A DNA stretch of 64,000 bases from Nevskia sp. (lineage in GTDB: Bacteria > Pseudomonadota > Gammaproteobacteria > Nevskiales > Nevskiaceae), in contig JAKFUK010000002.1 in the NCBI GenBank assembly GCA_021732745.1, forward strand, positions 893,882-957,881, written 5' to 3'. A program made the position numbers and the translations under genes. This document shows, piece by piece, positions 8,369 to 17,019 of this stretch (position 1 is its first letter; each line of letters begins with the position of its first letter). The notes beneath the pieces are model-generated. The model did not search any database. It worked only from the letters and a program-made list of their open reading frames with translations, and had not been told where the DNA came from.

Positions 8369-9049
8369 ATGAACCATCGCCTCGTCGTGATCAGCAGCCT
8401 GCTGTGCGCCTTCGTCTGGCTCGGCATCAACAGTGCGCAGGAAGTGTCCGCCCACGACAGCGACGACAGCGTCAAGGGCTCGGGCAAGCGCGTCAGCGTC
8501 AGCCGCAGTCTGCCGCCATTCACCGCCATCGACCTGCGCGACGCCAGCGACCTTGATCTGCGCATCGGCACCGACACCAGTGTGATCGTCGAAGCCGACG
8601 GCAACCTGATCGAGCGCATCGTCACCGAAGTGGAAGGCGACACCCTGATCGTTCGCTCGAAAGGCGGCTATTCCATGCGCAAGAGCCCGAAACTGACGGT
8701 GACCCTGCCGCGCCTGACCGCACTGACCATCCACGGCAGCGGCGACGCCGACCTGCGCGGACTCGACAGCGAAAGCCTGAATTTGTCGATCCGCGGCTCC
8801 GGCGATATCGAAGCCGAGGGCCGCGCCGCAGTTCTCGGCGTGAGCATTCACGGCAGCGGCGATGCCGCGCTGGCCAAGCTCGTGGCCCGGCAGGTGCGGG
8901 CGTCGATCCACGGCAGCGGCGATATCGACGTCGAAGCGCGCGAATCACTCGATGCGGAAGTCAACGGCAGCGGCGACATCGTCTACGGCGGCCATCCTGC
9001 CCGGCTTTCGAAGCGAGTCCACGGCAGCGGCGAGATCGCGGCGCGCTGA
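8369..9049 (+). CDS. Head-GIN (DUF2807-like) exported repeat protein
   Basis: A 226-residue exported protein with a signal peptide (MNHRLVVISSLLCAFVWLGI). The mature part matches the putative auto-transporter adhesin, head-GIN (DUF2807) architecture. A strand-rich leader (FTAIDLRDASDLDLRIGTD) is followed by a ladder of repeats, each carrying the element HGSGD or a close variant: IHGSGDADL, IRGSGDIEA, IHGSGDAAL, IHGSGDIDV, VNGSGDIVY, VHGSGEI. About 20 residues separate successive copies, as expected for a right-handed beta-helix. A GGGAGC site precedes the ATG. The protein is periplasmic or surface-exposed; its function is unknown. No export partner is adjacent. Confidence 0.85.
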   Translation: MNHRLVVISSLLCAFVWLGINSAQEVSAHDSDDSVKGSGKRVSVSRSLPPFTAIDLRDASDLDLRIGTDTSVIVEADGNLIERIVTEVEGDTLIVRSKGGYSMRKSPKLTVTLPRLTALTIHGSGDADLRGLDSESLNLSIRGSGDIEAEGRAAVLGVSIHGSGDAALAKLVARQVRASIHGSGDIDVEARESLDAEVNGSGDIVYGGHPARLSKRVHGSGEIAAR

Positions 9050-9132
9050 ATCGGGAGAACAAGTGTTCCATTTCCGGACGAAGGCGGCGCTATCCTTGTC
9101 GCCTTGAATTTCCCCTGTCCTGGAGTGACCTG

Positions 9133-10308
9133 ATGAACGCCCCCCTGCCCGCCGGTGCCGCTGTGGCCGTCGATGCTGCCGAACTCGAATTGTTTCGCGA
9201 CAACGTCCGCCGCTTCTTCACTGAGAACGTCGAACCGCACTACGAACAGTGGGAGCGGGACGGCAAGTTTCCGGCCTCGCTGTACCTGGAAATGGGCGCC
9301 AACGGCCTGCTCTGCGTCGACATGCCGGAAGCCTACGGCGGTGCTGGCGCGCCGTTCGAGTTCTCGATGGTGGTGATCGAGGAAGCCGCGCGCATGGGCT
9401 TCCTGGCGCTGGCCTCGAACCTGTCGGTGCATTCCGACATCGCCGCCCCCTACATCCTGCATCTGGGCAGCGATTTCCAGCGCCAGAAGTACCTGCCGCG
9501 AATGGCCAGCGGCGAGTGCATCGGCGCCATCGGCATGTCCGAACCCGGTGCCGGTTCCGACCTGCAGGGCATCAAGACTTCGGCCCTGCCAGACGGCGAC
9601 GGCGGCTACATCATCAACGGCTCGAAGACCTTCATCACCAACGGCCAGCACGCCGGTGTCGTGATCCTCGCCACCAAAACCGATCCGAAAGCCGGTGCCA
9701 AGGGCACGACGCTGTTCACTTTCGACACCGCCTTGCCTGGCTTCAAGCGCGGCCGCAACCTCGACAAGATCGGCTTGCACTCGGCCGACACCAGCGAGCT
9801 TTTCTTCGACAACGTGAAGATTTCGGCTGACGAAGTGCTGGGCCGGGTCGGCGGCGGCTTTGGTCATCTGGTCGATGAACTCCCGCGCGAGCGTCTGGCA
9901 CTGGCCGTCACCGCCGTCGGCCACGCAGAAGGTGCCTTGGAGAAGACCATCAAGTACACGATGGAGCGCAAGGCCTTCGGCAACCCGATCGCCAGCTTCC
10001 AGAACACCCGCTTCGAGTTGGCCAAGTGCAAGACTGACATCGAGGTGCACCGCGCCTTCGTCGAGAAGTGCAACGCCCAATACGCGATTGGCAAGCTCGA
10101 CGTGCCGACCGCCGCGATGGTCAAACTCGCCACCACCGAGATGGAAGGCCGGGTCACCGATGCCTGCCTGCAGTTGTTCGGTGGCTACGGCTACATGACC
10201 GAATACCCGATCAGCCGCTACTGGGCCGATGCGCGCATCCAGCGCATCTACGGCGGCACCAGCGAAATCATGAAGGAAGTGATCGCCCGCAGCCTGGTTG
10301 GTCGCTGA
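9133..10308 (+). CDS. Acyl-CoA dehydrogenase, LCAD/isovaleryl-type
   Basis: A 391-residue FAD-dependent dehydrogenase that introduces the 2,3-double bond of acyl-CoA in beta-oxidation or branched-chain degradation. The three ACAD domains are present: an N-terminal helical domain, the substrate and FAD segments (AIGMSEPGAGSDLQGIKT and INGSKTFITNG), and the C-terminal helical domain (ERKAFGNPIASFQNTRF, QLFGGYGYMTEYPISRYWAD). The usual catalytic glutamate of the Y-E-G-T motif is a glycine here (IYGGTSEIMKE). In LCAD and isovaleryl-CoA dehydrogenases the base instead sits in the segment equivalent to ELPRERLALA, which is present. A GGAG site lies before the ATG. Confidence 0.93.
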   Translation: MNAPLPAGAAVAVDAAELELFRDNVRRFFTENVEPHYEQWERDGKFPASLYLEMGANGLLCVDMPEAYGGAGAPFEFSMVVIEEAARMGFLALASNLSVHSDIAAPYILHLGSDFQRQKYLPRMASGECIGAIGMSEPGAGSDLQGIKTSALPDGDGGYIINGSKTFITNGQHAGVVILATKTDPKAGAKGTTLFTFDTALPGFKRGRNLDKIGLHSADTSELFFDNVKISADEVLGRVGGGFGHLVDELPRERLALAVTAVGHAEGALEKTIKYTMERKAFGNPIASFQNTRFELAKCKTDIEVHRAFVEKCNAQYAIGKLDVPTAAMVKLATTEMEGRVTDACLQLFGGYGYMTEYPISRYWADARIQRIYGGTSEIMKEVIARSLVGR

Positions 10309-10329
10309 CTTCGCGGCTCGCCTCGCCGC

Positions 10330-10974
10330 TCAGAACGCCGCGCGCTGGATCAGGAAGTACGACACCACCAGCGCGCCGGTGTAGAAAACGCTGACCGCTG
10401 CGGCGGCTGCAATCCGCATGGCGATGCCGGCACCGCCGACCTCTCGATACGCGAATGCAGTCGCCCAGCCGAGCAGGGCTTCGGGCAGCAGCACGTAGTC
10501 GGCGATGCCGTAATGGGTGCTGACGTTGCGCGGCCGCCAGATGCCGAACAGCGGTGCCGCCCATTCAGAAGCCGCGAACACCGCCAGCGCCAGCACGCCG
10601 GCCAGCATTGTCGAGCCGCGGGCAATCAGCAGCACCCAGAACAGCGGAATCACCCACATGCCGGCCATGTAGACCGGCACATGACCACCGATGCGCGGCG
10701 CGCCGAGATCCGGGAAGCTGAGGATGCCGATCAGCTGCGACAGCACCCAGTCCGGCACCACCTGAAAGATCGACAACGGCAGCAGGAACCACCACAAATC
10801 GAGCCAATGACCGTGGCCGCTGCTACGCGCGAACAGCGGCAGCAGCAGATTGAAAGCCACGACCAGCGCCAGCACCGCCAGCCCGAGCATCGGCGCATGC
10901 AGGTACTGGAACGCCGCCCAGCCGCCTGCGGCGAGCAGGCCGTTGAGGATCAGCGCGTCGCGGGCTTCACGCAT
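10330..10974 (-). CDS. Polytopic membrane protein of unknown function
   Basis: A 214-residue hydrophobic protein with about six predicted transmembrane segments (for example LAVLALVVAFNLLLPLFA, AGMWVIPLFWVLLIARGS, MLAGVLALAVFAASEWAA and a C-terminal VFYTGALVVSYFLIQ). Conserved-looking loops include HGHWLDLWWFLLP and FGIWRPRNVSTHYGIADYVLLPE. It starts 20 bases after the glutathione peroxidase stop and may be the last gene of that operon. The fold and function are not recognised. Confidence 0.75.
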   Translation of the reverse strand: MREARDALILNGLLAAGGWAAFQYLHAPMLGLAVLALVVAFNLLLPLFARSSGHGHWLDLWWFLLPLSIFQVVPDWVLSQLIGILSFPDLGAPRIGGHVPVYMAGMWVIPLFWVLLIARGSTMLAGVLALAVFAASEWAAPLFGIWRPRNVSTHYGIADYVLLPEALLGWATAFAYREVGGAGIAMRIAAAAAVSVFYTGALVVSYFLIQRAAF

Positions 10975-10993
10975 CGGCCAGAGCGGGCGCGGT

Positions 10994-11479
10994 TCAGGCG
11001 GCGAGCAGCTTTTCGATGTCCTTGGCGATCGCGGCCGGGGTGTCGATCGAACCGTAGCGCCTCAGCACTTCGCCGTTCTTCGCGACCAGGAACTTGGTGA
11101 AGTTCCACTTGATCGCCTCCGAGCCGAGGATGCCTTTCTCTTCGGATTTCAGGAACTTGTAGAGCGGATGCGCATCGTCGCCATTGACCTTGATCTTGGC
11201 GAACATCGGGAAGCTGACGTCATAGGTCAGCGAGCAGAACTGCTGGATTTCCTTTTCATCGCCCGGTTCCTGATGACCGAACTGGTCGCAGGGAAAGCCG
11301 AGGATTTCCATACCTTTGTCATGCAAATCCCGGTAGGCCGCTTCCAGCCCCTTGTACTGCGGCGTGAAGCCGCATTTGGAGGCGACGTTGACGATCAACA
11401 GAACCTTGCCTTTGAACTCGGCCAGGGAAACGGTCTTGCCGTCGATGGTGGTGGCGTTGAAATCGTAGATGGAGGGCAT
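10994..11479 (-). CDS. Glutathione peroxidase (cysteine type)
   Basis: A 161-residue thiol peroxidase that reduces hydroperoxides in the cytoplasm, using glutathione or thioredoxin. The catalytic tetrad is visible: the peroxidatic cysteine in NVASKCGFTPQY (cysteine, not selenocysteine), the glutamine in GFPCDQFGHQEPG, and tryptophan plus asparagine in KWNFTKFLV. The extra cysteine in FPCDQF and a later CSLTYDV are typical of the bacterial, thioredoxin-using subgroup. I chose ATG 11479 (MPSIYDF), where homologues begin, over the in-frame start 27 bases upstream. The toxin gene lies 23 bases upstream on the same strand. Confidence 0.94.
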   Translation of the reverse strand: MPSIYDFNATTIDGKTVSLAEFKGKVLLIVNVASKCGFTPQYKGLEAAYRDLHDKGMEILGFPCDQFGHQEPGDEKEIQQFCSLTYDVSFPMFAKIKVNGDDAHPLYKFLKSEEKGILGSEAIKWNFTKFLVAKNGEVLRRYGSIDTPAAIAKDIEKLLAA

Positions 11480-11502
11480 GGCGTGCTCGTTGGAACCTGG
11501 AA

Positions 11503-11796
11503 TCAATGAATGCGGTTAACCCAATAGGCCGGGTCGCGACGATGATGACTGACCGCGAAGATCATGATGTAAGTCGGGTGTGCTTCGTACACCAGCCAGT
11601 ACGGATACGGCTTGATCGTCCGACGTCTGAAGCCATCCTGATCGGCGTTTGCGCGTAGCGGGTGCTGGGCAGCCGATACGGCGGCGCTGTAGATCGCGCG
11701 GAGAAACTTTCCCCCTGATCCGGCGCGCTGCAAGTCGTACCAACGCGCCGCCTCCAGCAGCTCGGCGTGCGCTTCCAAATGGAAGCGGATGCTCAC
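11503..11796 (-). CDS. RelE/ParE-family toxin
   Basis: A 97-residue protein of the RelE/ParE superfamily. Family features include a basic, aromatic-rich body (FRRRTIKPYPYWLVYE) and the C-terminal strand IMIFAVSHHRRDPAYW. RelE-like members cleave mRNA on the ribosome, whereas ParE-like members inhibit gyrase; which applies here cannot be read from the sequence. The GTG start overlaps the antitoxin stop by four bases (GTGA), the usual order antitoxin then toxin. Part of a chromosomal type II toxin-antitoxin module. Confidence 0.88.
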   Translation of the reverse strand: MSIRFHLEAHAELLEAARWYDLQRAGSGGKFLRAIYSAAVSAAQHPLRANADQDGFRRRTIKPYPYWLVYEAHPTYIMIFAVSHHRRDPAYWVNRIH

Positions 11797-12035
11797 GCCG
11801 GTCGCTCGACTCCGAATTCAGCGAACAACTCGTCAAACACTCGCTGGCCGTCCAGCATCACCGACGGATCAAGCCGCGCTTGATCCCGGCGGCGGAGCAA
11901 CTCGGCACGCCATTCCGCGGTGACCGCCGGGTCAGAAGTGTCATCAAGGCTCGAAAACAGCGCCGCCGCAAGCAATTCCCGATCATCGACGGGCAAGGCA
12001 AGCGCCTGCTCCAGCAGCGTCTTCTTCAGTTCCAT
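11793..12035 (-). CDS. Addiction-module antitoxin (Unstab_antitox type)
   Basis: An 80-residue acidic protein with the pattern of the putative addiction-module component family: a helical N-terminus (MELKKTLLEQALALPVDDRE, then LLAAALFSSLD) and a WRAEL-RRR linker with an acidic tail. It should bind and neutralise the co-encoded RelE/ParE toxin and probably autoregulates the operon. I prefer ATG 12035 because a GGGGGA ribosome-binding site lies ten bases upstream; a GTG at 12062 would add nine residues. It ends in a four-base overlap with the toxin start. Confidence 0.85.
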   Translation of the reverse strand: MELKKTLLEQALALPVDDRELLAAALFSSLDDTSDPAVTAEWRAELLRRRDQARLDPSVMLDGQRVFDELFAEFGVERPA

Positions 12036-12083
12036 GACCTGTCGATCCCCCAAAGAAACCACTGCCGGAGCTTAAACCGGCCC

Positions 12084-13829
12084 TCAGAAATTCGCTGCAT
12101 CCAGCGCCATCAACTCGCTGGCTGGCTGGCGCACGTTGGCGCACAGGCTCATCACCTGCGGCAGCATGCGGGCGGCGAAGAACTGCGCGGTGTTGAGCTT
12201 CTGCTGCTTGAAGATCTCGTCGCTGGAATTGCTCGCGGCCTTGGCCATGCGCAGCCAGTTGTAGCCGAGGTAGGTCAGCGAGAACGCGCGCTGGAAATCC
12301 ACCGCGCCGAAGCCGGCGTCGTTCGGGTTGGTCTTGAACGATTCCTGCAGCCAGGCGGTGGTCTTTTCCAGTTCGTCGAGCGCTTCGCGCAGCGGCTTGG
12401 CGATGAAGCCGAGCGGCGCGTCGCCGGTCGATTCCGAGCGCACCTTGGCGAAGAAGCGCTTCGGCAGGCGACCGTTGTCGATCATCAGCTTGCGGCGCAC
12501 CAGATCCATCGCCTGAATGCCGTTGGTGCCTTCGTAAAGACACAGGATTTTGGCGTCGCGCATGATCTGCTCGACCCCGTGTTCGCGGATGAAGCCGTGG
12601 CCGCCGTAGACCTGGATCGCCAGGCTGCCGAGGTCGACGGCCGAGTCGGTGCAGAAACTCTTGACCAGCGGCGTGTTCAGCTCGACCCAGTCATTGGCTT
12701 CCTCGCGGACCGCCGGGTCCGGGTGGTGATGGGCCATGTCGACATACATGCCGGTCTCGTAGGCCAGCACGCGGGCGCCTTCGGTGGTCGCGCGCATGGT
12801 CAGCAGCATGCGGCGCACGTCCGGGTGGTCGATGATCGTCGCCCCACCATTGAAAGCCTTGCCCTGCTTGCGGTCCTTGGCGTAAGCAATCGCGTTCTGG
12901 GTGGCCAGCTCGCAAAGCCCCAAGCCCTGCATGCCGACCAGGATGCGCGCGAGATTCATCATCACGAACATGTTCTGGATGCCGGTATTAGGCAGCCCGA
13001 CCAGCCAGCCCGTCGCCCCCTCGAACTGCAAGGCGCAGGTGCAGGAACCGTGAATGCCCATCTTGTGCTCGATGGATGTACAGGTGACCTTGTTGCGGGC
13101 GCCGATCGAGCCGTCGGCATTGACCAGGAACTTCGGCACCGCGAAGGTCGTCAGCCCCTTCACACCCGCCGGGCCGCCTTCGATGCGGGCCAGCACGAAG
13201 TGAATGATGTTGTCGGCCATCGTGTGCTCGCCGGAGGTGATGAAAATCTTGCCTCCTTCGAGCGAATAGCTGCCGTCGGCGTTCGGGATCGCCTTGGTCT
13301 TGATCGAACCCAGGTCGGTGCCGGCCTGCGGCTCGGTGATGCACATGGTGCCGGTCCACTCGCCGGTGGCGAGCTTCGGCAAATAGGTCTGCTTCACGTC
13401 ATCGGAACCGGCTGCGAGGATGCCCTCGAAGCAGCCGACGGTCAGGCCCGGATACAGCGCGAAGGCAACATCCGCCGAGCACAGCATCTCGTCAATGACC
13501 TTGCCAAGGGTGTACGGCAGGCCGGCACCGCCCCATTCCGCCGGGTTGGAAATGCCGACCCAGCCGGCTTCCTGATACTGCTTGTAGGCTTCCTTGAAGC
13601 CTTTCGGCACCGTCACATCGCCGTTGCTGAGCTTGCAGCCTTCAGCATCGCCGGGCGCGTTCAGCGGCGCGACCTGATTCTCGATCAGCTTGGCGGCTTC
13701 CTCGATCAGGCCGTTCAAGGTGTCCGGCGTGGCATCGGCCATGGCCGGCATGTCGGCGAGCGTGCCGACATTCAGCACGTCGTTGAGAACAAACTGAATT
13801 TCGCGCACGGGCGCTGTGTAGGTCGCCAT
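12084..13829 (-). CDS. Acyl-CoA dehydrogenase with C-terminal extension (DmdC/FadE-like)
   Basis: A 581-residue acyl-CoA dehydrogenase of the long subgroup that carries an extra C-terminal domain (about residues 465-581), as in methylthiopropionyl-CoA dehydrogenase DmdC and related enzymes. Core motifs: MCITEPQAGTDLGSIKT (FAD/substrate), GGKIFITSGEHTM, QVYGGHGFIREHGVEQ, and LYEGTNGIQ with the catalytic glutamate. A GGAG site is ten bases before the ATG. It would oxidise acyl-CoA in the cytoplasm and pass electrons to ETF. The substrate is not determined by sequence: DmdC-like enzymes are often general medium or long-chain dehydrogenases. Confidence 0.9.
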   Translation of the reverse strand: MATYTAPVREIQFVLNDVLNVGTLADMPAMADATPDTLNGLIEEAAKLIENQVAPLNAPGDAEGCKLSNGDVTVPKGFKEAYKQYQEAGWVGISNPAEWGGAGLPYTLGKVIDEMLCSADVAFALYPGLTVGCFEGILAAGSDDVKQTYLPKLATGEWTGTMCITEPQAGTDLGSIKTKAIPNADGSYSLEGGKIFITSGEHTMADNIIHFVLARIEGGPAGVKGLTTFAVPKFLVNADGSIGARNKVTCTSIEHKMGIHGSCTCALQFEGATGWLVGLPNTGIQNMFVMMNLARILVGMQGLGLCELATQNAIAYAKDRKQGKAFNGGATIIDHPDVRRMLLTMRATTEGARVLAYETGMYVDMAHHHPDPAVREEANDWVELNTPLVKSFCTDSAVDLGSLAIQVYGGHGFIREHGVEQIMRDAKILCLYEGTNGIQAMDLVRRKLMIDNGRLPKRFFAKVRSESTGDAPLGFIAKPLREALDELEKTTAWLQESFKTNPNDAGFGAVDFQRAFSLTYLGYNWLRMAKAASNSSDEIFKQQKLNTAQFFAARMLPQVMSLCANVRQPASELMALDAANF

Positions 13830-13999
13830 GACAGAGCAACTCCGGGGTCAGGATGAAGGGGTTTATCGACGCCGCCTCAGCAGCCGGAAGGCAGCCGGAA
13901 GGCAGCCGTGAGCAGCGTGGAAAAACCGATTCTGGAATAAAAGGCTAGCACGACGAGCCGCGATTTCGACTCGACCAGGGCTTTTCGACAGCGTCCGGC

Positions 14000-14527
14000 T
14001 CAGATCGGCGGCACCACTTCCGGATAGGCCACGAAACGCAATTCGATCTTCGCGGCGGCCGCCGCCGCAGAAACCTCGGCGCGTTGCGGGTCCGGGCCGA
14101 CGTAGATCAGGATCATGCCGCTCAAGTCCTCGCTGCGATGGGCGGCAAGTGCCGCCAGCAGGGTGCGGCGGTTGCGTTCGGGATCCGGACCGGCGATGCC
14201 GAGGTAGTCGCGCTCGGCCGATGCTGCCTGCAATTTCTTGCCCAGTTCGGCGATGTCCTGCGCTTCCGGTGCCGCCTCGATCATCGCGAAGAAATAGAAA
14301 CTGTCGAGTTCCGGCGGCACCTGGGTGCCAGCCAGACGCATGGCGGTGTCCAGACTGAATGCGCTGTCGGCCGGCTCGCTGGTCGACACAGGAGAAGCCG
14401 CCGGCAGTTCCGATGGCGACCGCCAGGCCAGCAGCAGCGCTGCCACGATCACGGCGCAGATCGCCACTGCGGTTTTCAGGTCGCGGGACGGCAAGGTGGC
14501 GGCTGCGGTCATCGGAATCAGGGTCAT
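14000..14527 (-). CDS. Single-pass membrane-anchored hypothetical protein
   Basis: A protein of 175 residues (170 if the ATG at 14512 is used). A transmembrane segment lies near the N-terminus (TAVAICAVIVAALLLAWRS), followed by a Ser/Pro-rich linker. The periplasmic part is helical (LDTAMRLAGTQVPPELDSFYF) and ends in a strand-rich stretch (MILIYVGPDPQRAEVSAAA). I recognise no family. It is divergent from yajC, which starts about 155 bases away, and convergent with nothing. It is supported as a gene by codon use and by the coherent anchor-plus-soluble layout. Confidence 0.6.
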   Translation of the reverse strand: MTLIPMTAAATLPSRDLKTAVAICAVIVAALLLAWRSPSELPAASPVSTSEPADSAFSLDTAMRLAGTQVPPELDSFYFFAMIEAAPEAQDIAELGKKLQAASAERDYLGIAGPDPERNRRTLLAALAAHRSEDLSGMILIYVGPDPQRAEVSAAAAAAKIELRFVAYPEVVPPI

Positions 14528-14639
14528 CGGCGGTCGGGCACGAAGCCTAGCATTGCCCACAGGCAATTCCGGCACTCCGGCAAGCCGGAATTGGCTCGAA
14601 AACCACTGCCGGAACGCAGAAAAGCCCGTCAAAAGCCCT

Positions 14640-14682
14640 GTGGCATAATCCAGCCCCTTTTGCCGCGCCTTAGGTTTCCGAC
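14640..14682 (+). promoter_or_regulatory. Candidate yajC-secDF promoter and leader
   Basis: A CATAAT hexamer at about 14644-14649 lies 34 bases before the yajC GTG, in the gap between the divergent genes, and is a plausible -10 box. No convincing -35 hexamer is visible. This is the expected start of the yajC-secD-secF transcript. Confidence 0.35.
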
Positions 14683-15024
14683 GTGCTGGAATTGCTCGAT
14701 CTGCTGATCCCGGTTGCCCACGCCCAGAGCGCTGCCCCTTCGCAGCCGGGCCTGCTCGCCGCCACCTGGCCGCTGCTGGTGATGCTGCCGCTGTTCTATT
14801 TCCTGATGATCCGGCCACAGATGCGGCGCTCGAAGGAAGCCCGGGAAATGCTCGGCAAGCTGGCCAAGGGCGACGAAGTGGTGTCCAGCGGCGGGCTCGC
14901 CGGCCGAATCACCGCCATCGGCGAGAACTATCTGACCGTCGAGATTGCTGACAAGGTCGAGGTCAAGTTCCAGAAGGCCGCCGTCACCACCGTGTTGCCG
15001 AAAGGCACGCTGAAGAACCTTTAA
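14683..15024 (+). CDS. yajC: Preprotein translocase accessory subunit YajC
   Basis: A 113-residue single-pass inner-membrane protein associated with SecDF and SecYEG. The transmembrane helix (about residues 26-44, WPLLVMLPLFYFLMIRPQ) ends in the family signature FYFLMIRPQMRRSKE. A cytoplasmic beta-barrel follows (KGDEVVSSGGLAGRITAIGE). The start is GTG at 14683; upstream in-frame options are absent. It is the first gene of yajC-secD-secF. In many gammaproteobacteria tgt is immediately upstream, but here tgt is 27 kb away at 41.3-42.5 kb. Confidence 0.96.
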   Translation: MLELLDLLIPVAHAQSAAPSQPGLLAATWPLLVMLPLFYFLMIRPQMRRSKEAREMLGKLAKGDEVVSSGGLAGRITAIGENYLTVEIADKVEVKFQKAAVTTVLPKGTLKNL

Positions 15025-15135
15025 GCCGCTCGCGGCAAGATTCCGGGGCTTGACTGCCCGGACAGCGGCCGCAATACCTTGAGAATCCCGGAGCGGCGTC
15101 GCTGACGCCGATCCCTCGCAGCCCGACGAACCGCC

Positions 15136-17004
15136 ATGCATCACTACCCCTTCTGGAAGCCCGTGACGTTGATCATCGTCACGCTGCTTGGCGCGCTCTA
15201 TGCGCTGCCGAATCTTTATGGCGAAGACCTCGCCGTGCAGATCAGCACCAGCTCCGGCGATCCCCTGCCAGCGGATTTCGGCGACACCGTGGCCAAGACC
15301 CTGGACGCCGGACAGCTGACGGCGATCGGCTCGCGCCTTGAAGGCACGCAATGGGTGGCCCGCTTCGACAGCCCGGAAACGCAGCTGAAAGCCGTTGATG
15401 CGCTGAAGCGCGATCTCGATGGCAAAGGCTATGTCGCCGCGCTCAACCTCGCATCAAAGACGCCGAAGTGGCTGTCCGCACTCGGCGGCAAGCCGATGGC
15501 GCTTGGCCTCGATCTGCGCGGCGGCGTGCATTTCCTGCTGCAAGTCGCGGTGGAGGACGTCAAGAAGGCGGCCGTCAAGCGGTTGATCAATGACGTGCCG
15601 AAACTCTTGCGCGACAAGGACATCCGCTACACCGGCCGTCGCGAAGCCGGCGAGTCGATCGTCATCGAATTCGCCGATGCCGAACGGCTGGAAAAGGGTC
15701 GCGCTGCCATCGCCACGGAAAACCCCGACCTGACGCTGGCCACGCCGCCAGACGCTACCGGTCCGGCGCTGCTGGTGACCTTGTCGGAAGTCGCCGCCAA
15801 GCGTCTGATCGACGATGCCGTCGACAAAAACCTGATCACCCTGCGCAATCGCGTCAACCAGTTCGGCGTTGCCGAGCCGATCGTGCAGCGCCAAGGGGCC
15901 GATCGCATCGTCGTGCAGTTGCCGGGCGTGCAAGACCCGACGCGCGTCAAGGAATTGCTCGGCGCGACCGCCACGCTGGAATACCGCGCAGTCGACGAGA
16001 ACGCCGATGCCGCCGGTGCTGCCGCCAGCGGCATCATTCCGGCCGGTGACGAGCTGTATTACGAGCGCGGCACCCGTCGGCCGTTCCTGTTGAAGCGTGA
16101 AGCGATCGCCAGCGGTGCCGAGCTGACCAGCGCCCAGCCGACCGTCGACCAGGAATCCGGCACGCCGGCCGTCAGCGTCACGCTCGATGCCAATGGTGCC
16201 AAGCGGATGCTCGATTTCACCTCGAAGAACGTCGGCAAGCTGATGGCGGTCGTCTATCGCGAAACCGAGATCAAGACCACCTACAACGCGCGTGGCGACG
16301 CGATCCGCGAACGCCGCGACGTGCAGGAAGTGATTTCCGCCGCCACCATTCGCGGCGTCTTCGGTTCGCGCTTCCAGACCACCGGTCTGGAAAGCCGCGA
16401 AGCCCGTGACCTTGCCGACCTGCTCAAGGCTGGTGCCCTGGTCGCCCCGATCGAGATCATCGAGGAACGCACCATCGGCCCGAGCTTGGGCGCCGACAAC
16501 ATCCGTCGCGGCATGTCGGCGGCACTCCTGGGCCTGGGCCTGGTGATGGTGTTCATGGTCGTCTACTACCGCGTGTTCGGCCTGTTCGCGATTGCCGCGC
16601 TCACCGTCAACCTGCTGCTGCTGACCGCCGTGCTGTCGCTGTTCCAAGCCACGCTGACCATGCCCGGCATCGCCGGCATCGTGTTGCACATGGGTATCGC
16701 GGTCGACGCCAACGTGCTGATCTACGAGCGCATTCGTGAAGAACTGCGCGCCGGCCTCAAACCCCATCAGGCGATCGACGCCGGTTACGACCGCGCTTTC
16801 CTGACCATCGCCGACGCCAATGTCACCGTGTTGATCGGCACGCTGATCCTGTTCTTCCTCGGTGCTGGTGCGCTCAAAGGTTTTGCGATCACGCTGGCCA
16901 TCGGTATCGTCACTTCGCAGTTCACGGCGATCGTGGGTAGTCGCACGCTTGCCCACTGGGTGTTCGGCAAACGCCAGAACCTCAAAGATCTGCCGATCTG
17001 GTAA
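15136..17004 (+). CDS. secD: Protein translocase subunit SecD
   Basis: A 622-residue RND-superfamily subunit that uses the proton gradient to pull secreted proteins through the membrane. The first helix (residues 9-26, VTLIIVTLLGALYALPNLYG) precedes the large periplasmic P1 region with the motif LGLDLRGGVHFLLQV. The last 170 residues carry five transmembrane helices with the diagnostic GIAVDANVLIYERIREEL. The length matches gammaproteobacterial SecD. It lies 111 bases after yajC and 15 bases before secF. Confidence 0.97.
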   Translation: MHHYPFWKPVTLIIVTLLGALYALPNLYGEDLAVQISTSSGDPLPADFGDTVAKTLDAGQLTAIGSRLEGTQWVARFDSPETQLKAVDALKRDLDGKGYVAALNLASKTPKWLSALGGKPMALGLDLRGGVHFLLQVAVEDVKKAAVKRLINDVPKLLRDKDIRYTGRREAGESIVIEFADAERLEKGRAAIATENPDLTLATPPDATGPALLVTLSEVAAKRLIDDAVDKNLITLRNRVNQFGVAEPIVQRQGADRIVVQLPGVQDPTRVKELLGATATLEYRAVDENADAAGAAASGIIPAGDELYYERGTRRPFLLKREAIASGAELTSAQPTVDQESGTPAVSVTLDANGAKRMLDFTSKNVGKLMAVVYRETEIKTTYNARGDAIRERRDVQEVISAATIRGVFGSRFQTTGLESREARDLADLLKAGALVAPIEIIEERTIGPSLGADNIRRGMSAALLGLGLVMVFMVVYYRVFGLFAIAALTVNLLLLTAVLSLFQATLTMPGIAGIVLHMGIAVDANVLIYERIREELRAGLKPHQAIDAGYDRAFLTIADANVTVLIGTLILFFLGAGALKGFAITLAIGIVTSQFTAIVGSRTLAHWVFGKRQNLKDLPIW

Positions 17005-17019
17005 CCCGGAGCCCAGCCC

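Noticed and set aside
11503..12035. The toxin-antitoxin pair as the edge of a mobile island
   Set aside because: No direct repeats, integrase or composition change was seen around it, and flanking genes are ordinary.
13879..13913. Short tandem copies of agccggaaggc in the gap before the acyl-CoA dehydrogenase gene
   Set aside because: Only about two and a half copies; likely simple slippage with no further support.
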